Shown one piece after another: positions 1 to 5,285 of a DNA stretch of 5,405 nt (positions are counted from its first letter, which is position 1; the number at the start of each line of letters is the position of its first letter). The DNA is taken from NCBI GenBank assembly GCA_031285465.1, contig JAITWD010000296.1, forward strand, positions 1-5,405, in the 5' to 3' direction. Source of the DNA: Lachnospiraceae bacterium. Lineage in GTDB: Bacteria; Bacillota; Clostridia; Lachnospirales; Lachnospiraceae. Position numbers and translations under genes: made by a program. The notes under the pieces were generated by a model. That model was not told where the DNA came from, ran no database searches, and saw nothing but the letters and a program-made list of their open reading frames with translations.

Positions 1-43
1 AGGCAGTTTCGCAGATAAAAGCTGTGAAATGCATGGGGATAAG
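1..43 (+). repeat. Dispersed hairpin repeat, copy 1
   Basis: This segment resembles 2857-2900: both begin AGGCA(G/A)TTTCGCA and share an exact AAATGCATGGG (27-37 here, 2883-2893 there). It folds into an imperfect hairpin. CAG (12-14) pairs with CTG (22-24), then come a G-T wobble (11/25), TTTC (7-10) with GAAA (26-29), a bulged G6, and GCA (3-5) with TGC (30-32); the loop is ATAAAAG. It lies 27 bases before the glnS start and may extend left beyond the window. No T-tract follows, so it is not an obvious terminator. Its function is unknown to me. Confidence 0.65.
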
Positions 44-57
44 TTGGTTATTATGAT

Positions 58-63
58 AGGAGA
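58..63 (+). promoter_or_regulatory. glnS ribosome binding site (decides start)
   Basis: AGGAGA lies 7 bases before the ATG at 71. No comparable site precedes the in-frame upstream ATG at 29, which sits inside the hairpin repeat. This fixes the glnS start at 71. Confidence 0.8.
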
Positions 64-70
64 TGGCTCA

Positions 71-1774
71 ATGAGTGTAATAGAGAATAACGAAGAGCAG
101 AATGATCAGGCGGGTAAAGAGGTAGTTTCACGACACTTTATCCGGCAGATAATTGATAAGGACATAGCGGAAGGGAACTGCCCGGTGGTTAAGACCCGTT
201 TTCCGCCCGAACCGAACGGATATCTGCATATCGGTCATGCAAAAAGTATATTATTGAATTATGGGCTGGCGCAGGAGTACGGCGGACAGTTTAATTTGCG
301 TTTTGATGATACTAACCCAACCAAAGAAAAGACCGAATTTGTCCGGTCGATCATTGAGGATATCAAATGGCTGGGTGCCGACTGGCAGGACCGGATGTTT
401 TATGCGTCCGATTACTTTGAAGCGATGTATGAAGGGGCGATCAGGCTGATCGAGAAGGGTAAGGCCTATGTGTCCGATCTGACTGCGGAGGAGATGCGGG
501 AATATCGGGGCACTCTTACCGAACCAGGCAAGGATGATCCCAACCGGGAACGCAGTATTGCGGATAACCTCCGCTTATTCACCGAAATGAAGGAGGGGGT
601 CTATCGTGACGGGGAAAAGGTGTTGCGTGCCAAGATTGATATGACCTCTCCTAATATAAATATGCGTGATCCGGTGATCTACCGGGTGGCCCATATGAGT
701 CACCATAATACCGGCGGCCGGTGGTGCATTTATCCGATGTATGATTTCGCCCATCCGATCGAAGACGCGATCGAAGGGATTACCCACTCGATCTGCACAC
801 TAGAGTTTGAGGATCATCGGCCACTTTATGACTGGGTGATCAGAGAATTGGATTATCGTCCGGCACCTAAGCAGATTGAGTTTGCCAAGTTATATTTGAC
901 CAATGTAGTCACCGGCAAACGATATATTAAACGTCTGGTTGAGGAAGGGATTGTAGATGGTTGGGATGATCCCCGACTGGTATCAATTGCAGCATTGCGT
1001 CGGCGGGGCTTCACACCGGAATCATTGCAATTATTTGTCGATCTGTGCGGTGTGTCGAAGAGCAATTCATCGGTGGATTATGCTATGCTGGAATACTGTA
1101 TCCGGGAAGACCTAAAATTAAAACGTCCCCGGATGATGGCGGTACTTGATCCGATCCGTTTGGTCATTGATAATTATCCAGTCGATATGACTGAGGAAAT
1201 GGTTATTTCTAATAATATGGAAAATGAAGGACTGGGGACGCGGACGGTACCGTTTGGTCGCGAACTCTATATTGACCGGGAAGATTTTATGATCGAGCCT
1301 CCGAAGAAATATTTTCGATTGTTTCCGGGCAACGAGGTGCGGTTGATGAATGCCTACTTTGTCACCTGCACCGGCTATGATACCGATGAACAGGGAGCGG
1401 TGACGACCGTTCACTGTACCTATGATCCGGCGACCAGAAGTGGTAGCGGTTTTAATGAACGTAAGGTCAAGGGAACCATTCACTGGGTACCGGTCAAGCA
1501 GGCGGTGAAGGCGGAGATCCGCTTATACGAGAACATTATTGATGAAGAAAAAGGGGTCTATAATGAGGATGGCAGTCTTAATCTGAACCCCAATTCACTG
1601 ACAGTACTGTCAGAGTGTTATTTAGAGCCGTCATTAGCCACAGCACAGGCATATGAGAGCTTTCAGTTTGTCCGCCAGGGCTTTTTCTGTGTGGATGCGA
1701 AGGACAGCAAAGCGGATGGGTTGGTCTTTAACCGGATCGTATCACTGAAAAGTTCTTTTACATTACCAAAATAA
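71..1774 (+). CDS. glnS: Glutaminyl-tRNA synthetase
   Basis: This 567-residue class I aminoacyl-tRNA synthetase charges tRNA-Gln with glutamine, using ATP, in the cytoplasm. The Rossmann catalytic domain carries the family signature PPEPNGYLHIGHAKS (about 45-59), with the HIGH motif at 53-56. The region EGWDDPR-like (here DGWDDPR), LRRRGF and CIREDL matches the bacterial GlnRS core that follows the KMSKS loop. The C-terminal part from about residue 345 is the beta-barrel anticodon-binding region and ends intact. Length is close to the roughly 554 residues of the E. coli enzyme. The KMSKS loop is unusual: VTGKR (280-284) stands where E. coli has MSKRK, keeping the lysine (K283). The start at 71 is chosen for its AGGAGA site; the ATG at 29 has none. 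The DUF2225 gene follows after 98 bases and is probably cotranscribed. Many Firmicutes lack GlnRS and make Gln-tRNA by the GatCAB amidotransferase route, so its presence is lineage-informative. Confidence 0.97.
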   Translation: MSVIENNEEQNDQAGKEVVSRHFIRQIIDKDIAEGNCPVVKTRFPPEPNGYLHIGHAKSILLNYGLAQEYGGQFNLRFDDTNPTKEKTEFVRSIIEDIKWLGADWQDRMFYASDYFEAMYEGAIRLIEKGKAYVSDLTAEEMREYRGTLTEPGKDDPNRERSIADNLRLFTEMKEGVYRDGEKVLRAKIDMTSPNINMRDPVIYRVAHMSHHNTGGRWCIYPMYDFAHPIEDAIEGITHSICTLEFEDHRPLYDWVIRELDYRPAPKQIEFAKLYLTNVVTGKRYIKRLVEEGIVDGWDDPRLVSIAALRRRGFTPESLQLFVDLCGVSKSNSSVDYAMLEYCIREDLKLKRPRMMAVLDPIRLVIDNYPVDMTEEMVISNNMENEGLGTRTVPFGRELYIDREDFMIEPPKKYFRLFPGNEVRLMNAYFVTCTGYDTDEQGAVTTVHCTYDPATRSGSGFNERKVKGTIHWVPVKQAVKAEIRLYENIIDEEKGVYNEDGSLNLNPNSLTVLSECYLEPSLATAQAYESFQFVRQGFFCVDAKDSKADGLVFNRIVSLKSSFTLPK

Positions 1775-1781
1775 GGGGAGA

Positions 1782-1805
1782 ATTTGAGCGATAAATCGTT
1801 CAAAT
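1782..1805 (+). other. Intergenic hairpin after glnS
   Basis: ATTTGAGCGAT (1782-1792) and ATCGTTCAAAT (1795-1805) form a stem of up to about 10 pairs with one G-T wobble and a tight AT-rich loop. It starts 8 bases after the glnS stop codon. No run of T follows, so it is more likely an mRNA processing or stability element, or a weak attenuator, than a strong terminator. Transcription may therefore continue into the next gene; I saw no convincing promoter in this gap. Confidence 0.45.
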
Positions 1806-1859
1806 GAGATTAATATATGATAAGCAGTGACGTTTTGTTGATTCTTGTAGGTGTTAGAT

Positions 1860-1866
1860 GGAGGAG
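1860..1866 (+). promoter_or_regulatory. Ribosome binding site of the DUF2225 gene
   Basis: GGAGGAG is a near-perfect Shine-Dalgarno sequence 6 bases before the ATG at 1873. It overlaps the alternative in-frame ATG at 1858, which has only a weak GTAGGTG upstream. This argues for translation from 1873. Confidence 0.8.
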
Positions 1867-1872
1867 AAAGAA

Positions 1873-2718
1873 ATGGCTGATTTGTTGCCAGGGTTAGGGA
1901 AATTTGGTTTGGGAAAATTAAGTGATCTTAAGTTATTCGAGGAACCGGAAGAGGAAAAAGAAGAGGCTAAAAATGAACCGGTAGCTCCGGTTTACAATGA
2001 AGAGGAGTTTCTCTTTGATAAGACCTATACCTGTCCGATCTGTGACCACAAGTATGGAGAGCGGACCGTTCGAACAGGGAAGGCGCGTTTGTTGGGGATC
2101 GATCTGGATTTACGGCCACGACATGAGCAACTTGATGTCGGTAAATATGATGTGATCTCCTGCCCGAAGTGTGGTTATACAGTACTTAGCAGATATTTTG
2201 CACCATTGTCGCCGACGATGACCAAGCTGGTCAAGGAAAATATTGCTTCGTCCTTCGTTTCGCGATCCGAAAAAATGGCAGTTTATACATATGACACGGC
2301 TTTTGAGCGGTATCAGCTCTGTCTCGCCAATGCAATCGTTAAGCGGGGCAAGGACAGTGAAAAAGCATATATTTGTTTGAAGACCGGTTGGATATTGCGG
2401 GGAATGGGCGAGCATCTTGATAAGGCGATCGAAAAGTACGATGAGCGTCTTAAAGAGATCAAGCAACGCGAACAGGAGTATTTGCGTCATGCCTATGAAG
2501 GATTTATCAAAGCACGGTCCACTGAAGGCTATCCTATGTGCGGTATGGATGAGACCACGCTGGATTATTTATTGGCAGCACTGGCAATTGGTTTCGAGGA
2601 GTTTGATGTGGCAACCAAAATGATAGGGGGAATCCTTGCGTCCGCTGCCGCCAACTCCCGGATGAAGGATAAGGCGAGAGAGTTGAAGGAAGTGATGCAG
2701 GCACGAAAAGGATCATGA
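1873..2718 (+). CDS. DUF2225 family zinc-ribbon-like protein
   Basis: This 281-residue protein (286 if started at the ATG at 1858) matches what I recall of the DUF2225 family (COG1655), which is uncharacterised in Firmicutes. Two cysteine pairs, C54-P-I-C57 and C97-P-K-C100, are separated by about 40 residues that include the basic stretch GERTVRTGKARL. The arrangement fits a single four-cysteine zinc site. An acidic linker (about 23-35, many E) precedes this module. The remainder (about 115-281) looks helical, with an FERYQLCLANAI segment and tetratricopeptide-like character (my impression, not a computed match). No signal peptide or membrane segment is visible, so it should be cytoplasmic. 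The start at 1873 is preferred because GGAGGAG lies 6 bases upstream. It follows glnS in the same direction and ends just before a strong terminator, suggesting a two-gene unit. Its biochemical role is unknown. Confidence 0.9.
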   Translation: MADLLPGLGKFGLGKLSDLKLFEEPEEEKEEAKNEPVAPVYNEEEFLFDKTYTCPICDHKYGERTVRTGKARLLGIDLDLRPRHEQLDVGKYDVISCPKCGYTVLSRYFAPLSPTMTKLVKENIASSFVSRSEKMAVYTYDTAFERYQLCLANAIVKRGKDSEKAYICLKTGWILRGMGEHLDKAIEKYDERLKEIKQREQEYLRHAYEGFIKARSTEGYPMCGMDETTLDYLLAALAIGFEEFDVATKMIGGILASAAANSRMKDKARELKEVMQARKGS

Positions 2719-2737
2719 AAATATTAATATGCGCATT

Positions 2738-2788
2738 AAAATAAAATCGGTCCCCCTGACCGTAAGTCAGGGGGACCGATTTTATTTT
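2738..2788. terminator. Bidirectional terminator, 23-bp perfect stem
   Basis: The arms 2738-2760 and 2766-2788 are exact reverse complements around the 5-base loop CGTAA. The GC core TCGGTCCCCCTGAC is flanked by A-rich and T-rich outer arms, giving ATTTTATTTT on the exit side in both directions. It lies 20 bases after the DUF2225 stop and also downstream of the opposing gene that ends at 2896, so it can end transcription from both sides. Confidence 0.93.
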
Positions 2789-2856
2789 ATATAACGTTGT
2801 TTCATCGTGATTTTAAAAGTACTTAATAGTCACAAATATTTTTCACTTTTTGATTC

Positions 2857-2900
2857 AGGCAATTTCGCAAGTAGAGCTTGTAAAATGCATGGGTATTAAG
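2857..2900 (+). repeat. Dispersed hairpin repeat, copy 2
   Basis: This is the second copy of the repeat at 1-43, in the same orientation. CAAG (2868-2871) pairs with CTTG (2877-2880) around the loop TAGAG. Next come a G-T wobble, one C/A mismatch, TTT (2863-2865) with AAA (2883-2885), a bulged A2862, and GCA (2859-2861) with TGC (2886-2888). Copy 1 has CAG/CTG where this copy has CAAG/CTTG: both arms differ together, which supports the hairpin as the conserved trait. The right end overlaps the stop codon (2896-2898) of the opposing gene. No T-run follows it on the minus strand, so the 2738-2788 hairpin is the likelier terminator. Confidence 0.7.
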
Positions 2901-3453
2901 GCGTATCTTCGTTGAAGAACTCTTCAACCTTAGTGACATTATTGTCAATTGCTTGACCAGCTTCGGTTTTTATAGCTTCAGCAGCTTCTTTGGCATCGGT
3001 GGCCGTCTCTTTGAGGTCATCAGCCGTTTTCTGCAGATCGTCTTTGAGGGTTTCGGCCGATTCGGTCGCTGTTTCTTTGAGTGCATCAGCCGATTCGGTC
3101 ACGGTCTCTTTAAGTGCATGTGCCGATTCACGGGTGGCACCAACAGCATTTTCAGCAACTGCCTTCACGGTGTCTTTGACCTGGTGGTAGGAGTCGGTAA
3201 TGACCTCTTTAGCCTTGTGAAAAGCTTCCGAGGCAAATGACTCGGCTTTGTCCAGATTAAGTGAAACGTAGGAACGACTTCTGGTAGTAGTTTCGTCCAG
3301 ATCATCTACAAAATCTAAATCATCGTCATCCTCTTCGTGAGGGGCGTTAATGTCGGTCGCCTTATTTTTCTTTTGCAGATAGTAGTATACGCCGGCAGCG
3401 GCGGCTACAGTAGCGGTGGTGAAGAGTAGAAATTTACCAAATTTGCTAGCCAT
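2896..3453 (-). CDS. Membrane-anchored helical-repeat protein (YtxH/LEA-like)
   Basis: This 185-residue protein has no assignable catalytic function. Residues about 8-26 form one hydrophobic segment (FLLFTTATVAAAAGVYYYL) followed by QKKNK. That suggests an N-terminal membrane anchor with the rest facing the cytoplasm, as in YtxH-type proteins. Residues 40-54 are strongly acidic. From about 68 to 178 the sequence runs in 11-residue units with a consensus like ESAxALKETxT, clearest at 109-152 (ALKET, ALKET, TLKDD, DLKET each 11 apart). At DNA level this is a 33-base period between 3010 and 3141. The chain is rich in A, E, K, T and D and has no cysteine. Such hendecad repeats resemble group 3 LEA and apolipoprotein-like amphipathic helices, often linked to envelope or desiccation stress; that role is inferred. 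AAAGGAG (3467-3461) lies 7 bases before the ATG. The gene is divergent from the TetR gene. The YtxH label is tentative. Confidence 0.88.
   Translation of the reverse strand: MASKFGKFLLFTTATVAAAAGVYYYLQKKNKATDINAPHEEDDDDLDFVDDLDETTTRSRSYVSLNLDKAESFASEAFHKAKEVITDSYHQVKDTVKAVAENAVGATRESAHALKETVTESADALKETATESAETLKDDLQKTADDLKETATDAKEAAEAIKTEAGQAIDNNVTKVEEFFNEDTP
3010..3141 (-). repeat. 33-base tandem coding repeats
   Basis: Four successive 33-base units (3010-3042, 3043-3075, 3076-3108, 3109-3141) encode the clearest 11-residue repeats of the helical protein. On the plus strand they begin TTTGAGGTCATC, TTTGAGGGTTTC, TTTGAGTGCATC and TTTAAGTGCATG. The middle two share CCGATTCGGTC. The units are diverged, so they are an old duplication series rather than a recent slippage tract. 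Confidence 0.8.
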
Positions 3454-3511
3454 ATTGGTGCTCCTTTCAAATCCCTTTGCTTAATTTAATATAAAAGTAT
3501 CCTGATAGTTT

Positions 3512-3520
3512 AGTATATCA
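3512..3520 (-). promoter_or_regulatory. Candidate extended -10 promoter of the repeat-protein gene
   Basis: Read on the minus strand this is TGATATACT, an extended -10 (TGn plus TATACT, 5 of 6 consensus bases). No good -35 lies 17 bases upstream, which extended -10 promoters can tolerate. Transcription would begin near 3505, giving a leader of about 50 bases. Confidence 0.4.
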
Positions 3521-3608
3521 TGACATAGGTCTATCTTAATACTATTTTGTGGAAATGGAAAGAGAATATGTACAAAAAAGCAATAAACTATAAAATCCAT
3601 CGACTGGA

Positions 3609-3622
3609 CACAAGATGTTGTG
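3609..3622. promoter_or_regulatory. Operator-like palindrome (distal)
   Basis: CACAA and TTGTG face each other around GATG. It lies about midway between the two divergent genes. Dyads of this size are typical regulator sites and the TetR gene next door is the natural candidate, but the half-sites differ from those of the proximal palindrome, so a shared regulator is not shown. Confidence 0.3.
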
Positions 3623-3651
3623 GCATAAAAAAAGTTAATTACTAGTTTGGT

Positions 3652-3669
3652 GGACAGCCTTGTATGTCC
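3652..3669. promoter_or_regulatory. Operator-like palindrome overlapping the tetR-type promoter
   Basis: GGACA (3652-3656) and TGTCC (3665-3669) form an inverted repeat with an 8-base spacer. It covers the candidate -35 of the TetR gene (3660-3665). A bound dimer there would block RNA polymerase, as in autorepression common in this family. The assignment is inferred from position and symmetry. Confidence 0.4.
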
Positions 3670-3688
3670 CGTTCAAATATGCTATATT
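3660..3688 (+). promoter_or_regulatory. Candidate promoter of the TetR-family gene
   Basis: An extended -10, TGC-TATATT (3680-3688), sits 17 bases after a weak -35 TTGTAT (3660-3665). Transcription would start near 3695, about 47 bases before the ATG at 3742. Confidence 0.5.
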
Positions 3689-3741
3689 TAAGTTCGACTC
3701 AAAAGGTCAATATTGCGCTGAAAATGGACAGGGGTTTTTAA

Positions 3742-4356
3742 ATGAATGATAAGTTTTTCGATTTAAAAAAAGAAAAACAGGATCGAATGATCAACGCATC
3801 CTTAAAAATATTTGGATTAAACGGATATCAGCATGCCAGTACTGACGATATTGTCAAAGAAGCCAGTATCAGTAAAGGTCTGCTTTTTCATTATTTTAAT
3901 AGTAAATTGGGTTTGTATACCTTTTTAGCGGATTATTGCGTTCGTTTTATGATCCTCGAAATTTCCACCGGGGTCAATAGTGGTGTCAATGGCAAGGAAA
4001 CCGATTATTTTAAGCTGCTTATGGAATTGGAAAGTGCCAAGCTTAAGGTATTGAAGAATTATCCATATATGCAACACTTTATTAACAGTATCGAACAGGA
4101 AACCGATGAGGAGGCACTTTCAGTTACAAAGGAACAGCGCGACAATCTGGCGGCAGTTTATCACGAGATCATGAGTCGTGCCGACACCAGCCGGTTTCTG
4201 CCTGAAGCCGATGCGACCAGAGTGGGAAAGATGATTCGGATGACCCTTTCCGGTTTGATGAGTGAAAGTATTAAAAAGGGAGTGTTTCAGCCGGAGCGGT
4301 TTTACACCGAGGCACAGAAGTATTTACATATGATCGGTAGTATTTCTTATAAATAG
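3742..4356 (+). CDS. TetR/AcrR family transcriptional regulator
   Basis: This 204-residue protein has the standard TetR layout. The N-terminal three-helix DNA-binding domain spans about 10-58, with an initial helix containing RMINASLKIFGLNGY. The helix-turn-helix runs from TDDIVKEASISKG to LLFHYFNSK (34-55), ending in the usual YF-x-SK-x-x-LY signature (51-59). The C-terminal part (about 65-204) is helical and variable, as expected for a ligand-binding and dimerisation domain. The ligand cannot be read from sequence. The ATG at 3742 is preceded by CAGGGG with 7 bases of spacing. The gene stands alone on its strand, divergent from the helical-repeat gene and convergent with the DUF6062 gene. 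No efflux pump or enzyme gene lies beside it, so its likeliest targets here are its own promoter and perhaps the divergent gene (inference from placement). Confidence 0.95.
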   Translation: MNDKFFDLKKEKQDRMINASLKIFGLNGYQHASTDDIVKEASISKGLLFHYFNSKLGLYTFLADYCVRFMILEISTGVNSGVNGKETDYFKLLMELESAKLKVLKNYPYMQHFINSIEQETDEEALSVTKEQRDNLAAVYHEIMSRADTSRFLPEADATRVGKMIRMTLSGLMSESIKKGVFQPERFYTEAQKYLHMIGSISYK

Positions 4357-4394
4357 TGTATCTAATAAATAGTGTAAATAGTATTTCTCATAAA
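4338..4394 (+). repeat. Short imperfect duplications around the TetR-gene stop codon
   Basis: TAGTATTTCTTATAAA (4338-4353) recurs as TAGTATTTCTCATAAA (4379-4394). TAAATAGTGTA (4350-4360), which contains the TAG stop at 4354-4356, recurs at 4366-4376. The pattern suggests local tandem duplication of the gene's last bases into the 3' flank. The reading frame itself ends cleanly at the first stop. Confidence 0.6.
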
Positions 4395-4428
4395 AATAAG
4401 TAAGGGCAGTGCCCTTACTTATTTTTAT
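4390..4428. terminator. Bidirectional terminator between convergent genes
   Basis: The arms 4390-4407 and 4411-4428 are exact complements around the loop AGT. The GC portion is AAGGGC/GCCCTT, flanked by ATAAAAATAAG and its complement, so both strands exit through a T-rich arm. It serves the TetR gene ending at 4356 and the DUF6062 gene ending at 4432. Confidence 0.92.
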
Positions 4429-4431
4429 TGT

Positions 4432-5193
4432 TTATTTTTGTGCTTTGTAGATAGGATCGGCGGGGTAACCGCCCTTCATTTTTTGCATACCACGTTGTAT
4501 GGCATCGCGCGAGTTCCCCCAATCGGCATTCTGGTTGCGATAATCAAACTTCTCCACCAGCCAGGCGACATCGGCGGACATGCGTTCCATTTCGGCGATC
4601 ATCAGACGGAACATTTTAGGGAAAAAGTCCTTCTTCTCCTTTTCACTTAGCTTTTGATCGGCAGCTTCACACAAATCACCAAAATGCTTAAGACAAAACC
4701 CTTTGGAGTGTTCTACCTTCTCGCGAAAGGCTTCATCGCTCTTATACATGACAAAGAAGGTATCAAGATAGCGGTCATATGTATCGGCATAGCGACTACA
4801 GATGTAGCACGATTGCTCTTTTTGCTTTGCCCAGCCCCCAATGGGATTGACTTGCTCGGTATTTTTTTTGAACTTGGCCATCAGTGGGGACTTGGCAGGG
4901 GTAAAATTATTGAATTGTTCGGTCATTTCACGAATGGACCGCTCATAGTGGGTCTTAAGGATCCAGGCATTTCCCAGAGTGTTGCCATAATCAAACATCT
5001 TCTTAAAGTGGGTGCGACAGAAGCCTTCTTCATCGGTGGCTTCACGGATATCACTTTCCATATATGAAGAGCCACTACCAAGGACAAAGTCCAGCAGATC
5101 CTGTTCGACCTCCCGTTCAATGAAACAAAAAGGACATTCATCATCGGCGTTAATAGCATCGTTTAAGGGGATGGTGTAAAGTTTTTCGCGCAT
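4432..5193 (-). CDS. DUF6062-type protein with two CxxC/CxxH modules
   Basis: This 253-residue protein has no known enzymatic role. I recognise it as resembling DUF6062 proteins of Clostridia, with moderate certainty. It contains two similar cysteine/histidine modules. The first is C20-P-F-C23 with GFCRTHF (C59, H62); the second is C129-Y-I-C132 with GFCLKHF (C167, H170). The spacing from the second cysteine to the third is 35 residues in one and 34 in the other, so the protein looks like an internal duplication with two predicted zinc sites, each of three cysteines and one histidine. The intervening segments are charged and probably helical. There is no signal peptide or membrane segment, so it should be cytoplasmic. 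AAAGGAG (5205-5199) lies 5 bases before the ATG. The gene is monocistronic in view, with a candidate promoter at 5242-5270 and a terminator shared with the TetR gene. Confidence 0.9.
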   Translation of the reverse strand: MREKLYTIPLNDAINADDECPFCFIEREVEQDLLDFVLGSGSSYMESDIREATDEEGFCRTHFKKMFDYGNTLGNAWILKTHYERSIREMTEQFNNFTPAKSPLMAKFKKNTEQVNPIGGWAKQKEQSCYICSRYADTYDRYLDTFFVMYKSDEAFREKVEHSKGFCLKHFGDLCEAADQKLSEKEKKDFFPKMFRLMIAEMERMSADVAWLVEKFDYRNQNADWGNSRDAIQRGMQKMKGGYPADPIYKAQK

Positions 5194-5241
5194 AGGAACT
5201 CCTTTATGACGCCCGTGTATTAATTGTGTCAGGCTATTTTG

Positions 5242-5270
5242 ATGTTATCACAGTTGTCAGCAAATTACAA
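5242..5270 (-). promoter_or_regulatory. Candidate promoter of the DUF6062 gene
   Basis: On the minus strand TTGTAA (5270-5265, 4 of 6 consensus) is followed after 17 bases by TAACAT (5247-5242), with TGA immediately before it as an extended -10. Transcription would start near 5235, giving a leader of about 40 bases. The structured repeat at 5286-5405 would then lie upstream of, not inside, this transcript. Confidence 0.5.
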
Positions 5271-5285
5271 TCAATGCAAGTGATT

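Larger units (their letters stand above)
3454..3741. other. Divergent intergenic region
   Basis: This AT-rich gap of 288 bases separates the divergent helical-repeat gene and the TetR gene. I find no open reading frame or RNA gene that I can support. It holds one candidate promoter per direction and two palindromes: CACAAGATGTTGTG (3609-3622) and GGACA-8-TGTCC (3652-3669). The hexamer TGGACA occurs three times in the same orientation, at 3605, 3651 and 3725. Confidence 0.7.

Noticed and set aside
29..70. In-frame upstream ATG extending GlnRS by 14 residues
   Set aside because: It lies in the hairpin repeat, has no ribosome binding site, and adds residues unlike GlnRS; the ATG at 71 has AGGAGA at good spacing.
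1..70. A T-box or other aminoacyl-tRNA-sensing leader for glnS
   Set aside because: Only 70 bases are visible, with no T-box sequence or antiterminator; the hairpin matches a dispersed repeat also found away from any synthetase gene.
1118..1483. A 121-codon minus-strand open frame inside glnS
   Set aside because: It is antisense to conserved GlnRS sequence, with no ribosome binding site or recognisable protein features.
2110..2490. A 126-codon minus-strand open frame inside the DUF2225 gene
   Set aside because: It is a shadow of the conserved zinc-ribbon gene and lacks its own initiation signals.
3010..3141. CRISPR-like array from the 33-base periodicity
   Set aside because: The units are contiguous without spacers, are diverged, and encode in-frame 11-residue helix repeats.
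2953..3240. Plus-strand frames with repeated FG/RF residues
   Set aside because: Their periodicity mirrors the 33-base repeats of the real minus-strand gene, and no ribosome binding site precedes them.
4654..5067. A 137-codon plus-strand open frame
   Set aside because: It is fully antisense to the DUF6062 gene, whose cysteine motifs and ribosome binding site show that to be the real frame; no start signal supports the plus-strand frame.
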